From NCBI RefSeq assembly GCF_902712915.1, contig NZ_CACTIA010000003.1:1-64000 (forward strand): 64,000 nt of DNA, given 5' to 3'. This stretch comes from Acidiphilium sp. C61 (GTDB taxonomy: Bacteria; Pseudomonadota; Alphaproteobacteria; Acetobacterales; Acetobacteraceae). The translations under genes and the position numbers were made by a program. This document shows positions 57,995 to 64,000 of the stretch, one piece after another. The notes under the pieces were generated by a model. The model made no database searches, had not been told where the DNA came from, and saw only the letters and a list, made by a program, of their open reading frames with translations. The stretch's first letter is position 1. Each line of letters begins with the position of its first letter.

Positions 57995-58866
57995 TTAATC
58001 GGATTGGTTTGACGCTGGCAAGCGGGTTTGGGCGACTTGATTGTCGTGGCGCGACAATCTGATGTTTTCGGTGATTGTTGGGCGTGCTGGCGGCCGTCCT
58101 GGCCCGGTTCGGCGCTGGATTGCGGTTTTGCGGCGATAGCTTTCGACGTTCATCTCGAAGATGGTTGCGTGGTGGACGAGGCGGTCGACGGCGGCGAGTG
58201 TCATGGCGGGATCTGGGAAGACCTTTCCCCACTCGCCGAAGGGCTGGTTGGCGGTGATCATCAGGGAGCGGCGCTCGTAGCGTGCGCTGATGAGTTCGAA
58301 GAGAACCGAGGTTTCGGCCTGATCCTTGGTGACGTAAGCGAGGTCGTCGAGGATCAGCAGGTGGAATTTGTCGAGCTTGGCGATGGTGGCCTCGAGGGCG
58401 AGTTCGCGACGTGCGATCTGGAGCTTCTGGACGAGGTCGGAGGTGCGGGTGAACAGCACGCGCCAGCCATTCTCGACGAGGGCGAGGCCGATGGCTGCGG
58501 CGAGATGGGACTTTCCCCCGCCGGGCGGGCCGAAGGCGAGGAGATTGGCGCCGGTCTCGAGCCATCCGTCGCCGGAGCAGAGGGCGAGGACCTGGGCCTT
58601 GGAGATCATCGGCACGGCCTCGAAGGCGAAGGTGGCGATGGTTTTTCCGGGCGGCAGCCTGGCTTCGAGGAGGTGGCGCTCGATGCGCCTGCGGTCGCGC
58701 TCGGCGACCTCGTGCTCGGCGAGCGTGGCGAGGAGGCGTGCGGCGGGCCATGCTTCCTTGTCGGCGCGGGCGGCGAAGTCGGGCCAGACCTGCTTGATGG
58801 CGGGGAGCCTGAGCTCGTTGAGCAGCAGGGTAAGGCGCTGGGCGTCGACGGTGCGTGCGGTCTCGC

Positions 58867-58870
<4 letters not shown>
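57995..58870 (-). CDS. istB: IS21 helper ATPase IstB
   Basis: This is a 291-residue AAA+ protein: Walker A FGPPGGGKSHLAAAIG, Walker B LLILDDLAYVTKD and TANQPFGEWGKVFPD (sensor). It assists the IstA transposase in target capture. The last residues (ARTAASTPNNHRK-like region in another frame) are not conserved, but the core is complete. Its start overlaps the end of istA by four bases. Confidence 0.9.
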
Positions 58871-60510
<1,640 letters not shown>

Positions 60511-60555
60511 TCATCCTGATTGACGCTGGATTCTCACGTTGATTGCCGCGCGACA

Positions 60556-60938
60556 GCCTGCGCCTGCCCGAATCGCTCCGCCTGCTGCACGCGCGCCCGC
60601 CGCGACGGCGCGGGCCGGACATCCCCACCCCGGCGCAGGCCGCCTCGCGCGCACGTCACAGGTCGCACACGGAAGCCTGGGCCGTCCTGTTCCCGGCGCC
60701 GCCATCATCTCCGGGCCAGTTCCACCCGCAGGGCCGCCCGTCCGGCTATGTCCCGCCGCCGCGCACCCGGTCCCCGCCCGGTCGCTGACCATCCCCGCGC
60801 CCTCCCCGCCGGCCTCGCAGCAGAGCGCCGGCCCCCGGTCATGCGCGCCGCCCGGCCCGGCGCCCGGTCATGCCCGGCGGCACGATTTACTGGACCGCAT
60901 CGCCGCCGGTAACCTCGCCCGAACAGCAGGAGGCGGTG
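60556..60938. other. Very GC-rich region between IS21 and the hydrophobic protein
   Basis: Frames are open because of the base composition, but I recognise no gene. It starts with the second copy of the IS21 target duplication. Confidence 0.35.
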
Positions 60939-62066
60939 ATGGCTGGACGCGCATACCAGATGAGCTGGGGCCCCTATTTCGGCCAGGCCGAGGCGTCGGT
61001 CCACCTGTCCCGCTTCGCGGATGCGACCGTCGGCCGCGAGACCGGAATCCTCTTTTCCGACGGTCAGACCTGCATGGTGCTGCGCCAGCCGGTGCTCGAC
61101 GCCGACGGGCTCGGCCATTCGATGATCGCGCGATGGATGCCGCCGCACCCGCCGGCGCCGACGCCCGGATTGATGCAGCGGATCGAGAACGTGTTCGAAC
61201 GGGCGATGACGATGGAGGGCGAGGCCGCGATCGCCCGCGCCCAGGGCGAGATGGCGCTGGGACAGGCGCTCGCCCGCTTCCTCGGCAGCGAAACCGGCGA
61301 GCACGCGGTCGGCATGGCGTTCGACCTGCTCGGCCTGCTCGCGGCGGCGCTGCTGCTGTTCGTGCCCGGCGTGGGCGAGGCGGAAATCGGCGTTCTCGCG
61401 GCAAGTACCGGAAGCCTGGCCGGAACCGGCTCCCTGCTCGGCGCGATCGTCGACGGCAAGACCGAGGCCCACAAGTGGGGCCACAGCCCGGCGGCGGAGA
61501 CGCTGTCGCTGCTGGCACTGGTGCTGGCCCTGCCGGACCTGCCGATCGGCGGGATGGCGACGCTGCGGGACCTGCGGAACGCCCCGCAGGCGCTCGATGA
61601 AATCGAGGCGGCGGGCAGCGAGGCCGCCGGCTTCACGGCGAAGCAGACGACCCGGCTGGCCAAGGCGGAACGGCTCGAGACCGACAATGCGGGCCTGCCC
61701 GCCTGGCGCGTGGCCAAGCGGGCGGACAAGGCCACCACGATCCGCGCCGATGCAGGCCGGCTGGCGAAACGGGCGGCGGACGCCAGCAACGAGGCGCATC
61801 GCCTCGCGTTGAAACTGGGCACCACGGCGATGGTCAATGCGCCGGCGAGCTTCGTCGGCGTGCCGGTCGTCGGTGGCTATTTCGCGCGGGACAACTGGCA
61901 GCACCCGGCCGAACCCTTCATCGCGGCCTGGCACGAGGCCGGCGCGATGCGGAACTGGGCGGCGCGGCTTCTCTCGCCCCGGGGGCACGCGGCTCGGGGA
62001 CCGGGCGGCGGACTTCTGGGCATCCAGATGGGCGTCTCCAGCAAGAGCCGGGCAACGCGGCGGTGA
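60939..62066 (+). CDS. Hydrophobic-core protein of unknown function (toxin-like layout)
   Basis: This is a 375-residue protein, if translation starts at 60939, where AGGAGG sits five bases upstream; an in-frame ATG at 60870 lacks such a site. The first 120 residues are soluble (MSWGPYFGQAEASVHLSRFA, FSDGQTCMVLRQPVLDADGL). A Gly/Ala-rich hydrophobic stretch follows at about 123-173 (FDLLGLLAAALLLFVPGVGE, ASTGSLAGTGSLLGAIVDG), then a Lys/Ala-rich helical region and HPAEPFIAAWHEA. No family is recognised. Glycine-rich hydrophobic hairpins followed by helical tails occur in pore-forming effectors, but that is only an analogy. Its stop overlaps the next start (ATGA). Confidence 0.6.
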   Translation: MAGRAYQMSWGPYFGQAEASVHLSRFADATVGRETGILFSDGQTCMVLRQPVLDADGLGHSMIARWMPPHPPAPTPGLMQRIENVFERAMTMEGEAAIARAQGEMALGQALARFLGSETGEHAVGMAFDLLGLLAAALLLFVPGVGEAEIGVLAASTGSLAGTGSLLGAIVDGKTEAHKWGHSPAAETLSLLALVLALPDLPIGGMATLRDLRNAPQALDEIEAAGSEAAGFTAKQTTRLAKAERLETDNAGLPAWRVAKRADKATTIRADAGRLAKRAADASNEAHRLALKLGTTAMVNAPASFVGVPVVGGYFARDNWQHPAEPFIAAWHEAGAMRNWAARLLSPRGHAARGPGGGLLGIQMGVSSKSRATRR

Positions 62067-62998
62067 ACCGACCTCGTCCGCAGCCGCCATCCGGCAAGAC
62101 CGCGCAGGCAGGACGGGCCCGGCCCTCGCGTGGCTTCAGACCGGAGAGCGCGTTCGGATTCGTCACCATCTCCGACGGCGCGCTGCTCGCCGGCATGATC
62201 GGCCAGGCGCTCGCGCACGCCGCCGGGCAGGCCGCGATCTTTGCCCCCTTCGTCCACGGCGAACTCCACGGCACCATGTTCGTGATCCCGACCTTCATGA
62301 TCGGCGCCGCCCTCGGGCAGTCCTATGCGTATGTCTCGCAGCAGGTCACACTCTGGCTGCCGCTGGTGCGGATGCTGCTGCTGGCGCATCTGCCGCTGCT
62401 GGCGCTCGGGCTCCTCGACCTCGCCGTCTTCCCGCATGGCGCAGTCAACTTCCTGTTCCTCTCGGGGCCGATGGCGCTCCTGTCGACGGCCCTGCTGCCC
62501 TATATCTGGCGCGGCGCGCGACGCCATGCGACGGACACCGTCCCATCGCCCGAGGAACGCGCCCGCTCCCCCCGCGACAGGGCGGCCATCCTGGCCTGGC
62601 CGCTTTGCGCGGTCATCGTCTGGCTGGCGCTGGTGCCCATGCTGGCGATCCGGACCGCGACGAGCATCGACGATTTCGCCATGCTGGTGACCATCGGCGC
62701 CTGGTCCGTGCTCGTCCTGCCGGCCCTGGTCGTGCCGATCTACCAGATCCGGCAGCGCCGCCTGCGGCCGCGGCTGAACGCGGTGCTGTTCTCGGTGACC
62801 GGCGCGGCGCAGCTGGGGCTGACGGCGTTCTATGGCGCGATGGCCCTGCGGGTCTCGGCGCTGGGCTACACGTTCGGCGCCACCGCCGCGCTGATGCCGG
62901 TCATCCATGTGATCGCGCTGGTGCTCCTCGCCACCAGCCCCTTCGCCATCCTGCTGCTGCGCGCGGCCAGACCGGGATACCGCACCCTCCCGCCCTGA
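62063..62998 (+). CDS. Multi-pass membrane protein coupled to the preceding gene
   Basis: This is a 311-residue protein with about seven or eight predicted membrane helices (for example LLAGMIGQALAHAAGQAAIF, LLLAHLPLLALGLLDLAVF, LAWPLCAVIVWLALVPMLA, VIHVIALVLLATSPFAILLL). A Pro/Arg-rich 40-residue cytosolic N-terminus precedes them. The start overlaps the stop of the hydrophobic protein by ATGA, indicating co-translation. An immunity-like or partner role is inferred from this arrangement. No family is recognised. Confidence 0.6.
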   Translation: MNRPRPQPPSGKTAQAGRARPSRGFRPESAFGFVTISDGALLAGMIGQALAHAAGQAAIFAPFVHGELHGTMFVIPTFMIGAALGQSYAYVSQQVTLWLPLVRMLLLAHLPLLALGLLDLAVFPHGAVNFLFLSGPMALLSTALLPYIWRGARRHATDTVPSPEERARSPRDRAAILAWPLCAVIVWLALVPMLAIRTATSIDDFAMLVTIGAWSVLVLPALVVPIYQIRQRRLRPRLNAVLFSVTGAAQLGLTAFYGAMALRVSALGYTFGATAALMPVIHVIALVLLATSPFAILLLRAARPGYRTLPP

Positions 62999-63095
62999 CC
63001 CGAAAGGCGACACACCAGCCCGGCCAACATGCGTCCAGCGCATGGCAACATCCCCGATGCGGCATTGCAACTTCGCGCGAACCCACCGACATCAC

Positions 63096-63439
63096 TCAGT
63101 AGTCGGTAATATAGGCGACAGTTGGTGCTTTGAAGAATGATTGCACGAGACGTGGTTTGCGCTTGATGGCGGCGAGTTGGGCTTCGATTTTGTCCTGAAG
63201 CTTTTCGCCTTGGCGTAGCGGAGTCCGGGCGACGCCCGTCCGCTTCATGTGGCTCCAGACCAGTTCATCTGGGTTCAGGTCAGGGGCGTAGCCTGGCAGA
63301 AAATGCAACGTCAGCATTCCATTGGTCGACGCCACGTAGGCTTTCACCAGCGCTGTTTTGTGGGCAGGCAGCCCGTCGAGGACCAGGTGCACCGGCCTCG
63401 TGCGGTGCCGCATCATCCGGCGTAGCAGCGCCGACAGGG
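63096..63439 (-). pseudogene. IS630-family transposase, C-terminal half
   Basis: It encodes [20 protein letters not shown] (Asp of the DDE_3 domain), [20 protein letters not shown] (Glu region) and [16 protein letters not shown] to a stop at 63096. The N-terminal half, including the first Asp, has been replaced at 63440 by an IstB fragment on the other strand. It is related to the fragment at 2893-3140. Confidence 0.8.
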
Positions 63440-63540
63440 GTCGGAAAATCGTGGCTGGCCTGTGCCCTCGGTCACACGGCATGTCGCGATGACAGGACCG
63501 TGCTCTATCAGCGCGCCCCCAAACTCTTCGCAGAACTCGC
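63440..63540 (+). pseudogene. IstB (IS21 ATPase) internal fragment
   Basis: It encodes [20 protein letters not shown] and [14 protein letters not shown], the Walker A region of an IstB protein different from the one at 57995-58870. Both ends are broken, so it is a relic of a second IS21-type element. Confidence 0.7.
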
Positions 63541-63807
63541 GGTCGCCGCCCTCAAACGAAAGTGTACGAAAAACGTGTGTTTTCCGTCATCGCGCGATCC
63601 CGGCCTCAGAACCGTGCTCTCCGCTCAAACCCGCAGAAAACCTCGATCCCAACCAGTCAACGTTCCCACTTTGTCCGCTTATGCTACAGCCTATGGCGTT
63701 TCGTTACTTCTGGCCAGACAGTCACCGATCCGGACGGAACATGGAAGTTTGGAGTTGATGGAGCGATCTCAGGGCCGAAATAATGAATAGCGATTGCGAG
63801 GCATCAA

Positions 63808-64000
63808 TTGACGAATTCTCTTACGCTTGCACACAGCATTGACATTGCCCGGCATGAGCTGGAAGCAAGCGGCCGTGTCAGCCTGCCCAGGAGACGTGCA
63901 ATCTGGCGCGCGATGTACCCTGATGTCGAAACCAAACACGGGTGCGACATCGGTCATCGCCGACTTGTTCTGCTGGATATTCTCACGGTCCAGCGCGTAA
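63808..64000 (+). CDS. Possible partial gene running off the window
   Basis: The frame from a TTG at 63808 reads HSIDIARHELEASGRVSLPR and WRAMYPDVETKHG and is still open at the window edge. Residue composition looks protein-like and the antisense frame does not. I recognise no family, and the start is uncertain. The preceding 270 bp hold nothing I can identify. Confidence 0.3.
   Translation, partial: MTNSLTLAHSIDIARHELEASGRVSLPRRRAIWRAMYPDVETKHGCDIGHRRLVLLDILTVQRV

Overview
The window reads as GC-rich accessory DNA of an alphaproteobacterium: a plasmid or a large island packed with insertion sequences. The support for this is a GAAC-N7-GAAC SOS box of the alphaproteobacterial LexA type, the kinds of IS present, a DUF3141/PHB-depolymerase stress set, and a MobF relaxase beside TraK/TraL-like transfer genes. 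Acetobacteraceae or Sphingomonadales would both fit and I cannot choose between them. I found no rRNA, tRNA or CRISPR array. Genes are cut by both window edges.

Region by region. (1) 1-12.7 kb is a stress-type island. It holds small exported or lipoprotein genes, an XRE regulator, CsbD, a PHB-depolymerase-like esterase, an AI-2E family permease with an extra C-terminal domain, and an SPFH/stomatin protein. It is broken up by dead IS256, IS110, IS5, ISAs1 and IS630 pieces. A decayed inverted copy of the gene block found at 17.4-19.3 kb lies at 9.4-11.1 kb. (2) 12.7-17.2 kb is an IS cluster (ISL3, an IS701-type element with TTAG target duplications, a truncated IS1634). (3) 17.4-24 kb is the intact form of the duplicated block: a membrane protein, a secreted small protein, a tiny coupled ORF and a DUF3141 PhaC-like protein, followed by a P3-type proton ATPase. 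(4) 24.2-32 kb is a second IS cluster (IS110, IS5, IS6, a DUF772-type IS5/IS1182 element, IS1634). These sit in and around an SOS locus in which umuC and the SRAP gene are both broken and the UmuD-like protein lacks the expected catalytic serine. (5) 32-41.3 kb is a conjugation/mobilisation module: a relaxase with an inserted Toprim region, a candidate oriT, TraK/TraL/TraM-like genes, and a DUF6338-like membrane protein. (6) 41.5-47.2 kb carries metal and sulfur genes: a MerR-controlled P1B ATPase, an MFS transporter, an MBL hydrolase and an ArsR-rhodanese regulator. (7) 47.3-52.9 kb holds a HigBA toxin-antitoxin pair, a serine resolvase with a readable res site, and a two-gene set made of a Rad50-like ATPase and a membrane-anchored HEPN-like protein; this last pair is the best candidate for an undescribed defence system. 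(8) 52.9-57.9 kb has a LysR-controlled hydrolase/lactonase pair plus a uridine-kinase-like, a GNAT and a VOC gene. (9) 57.9-64 kb has an IS21 element with a 7-bp target duplication, an unrecognised two-gene unit of a hydrophobic protein and a multi-pass membrane protein (toxin/immunity-like layout), and fused IS remnants.

Several otherwise well-preserved genes differ from an open frame by one base, some in short homopolymers (relaxase, SRAP, TraM-like gene, lipoprotein, IS701 transposase). This is either decay of non-selected DNA or residual sequencing error, and raw reads would settle which.
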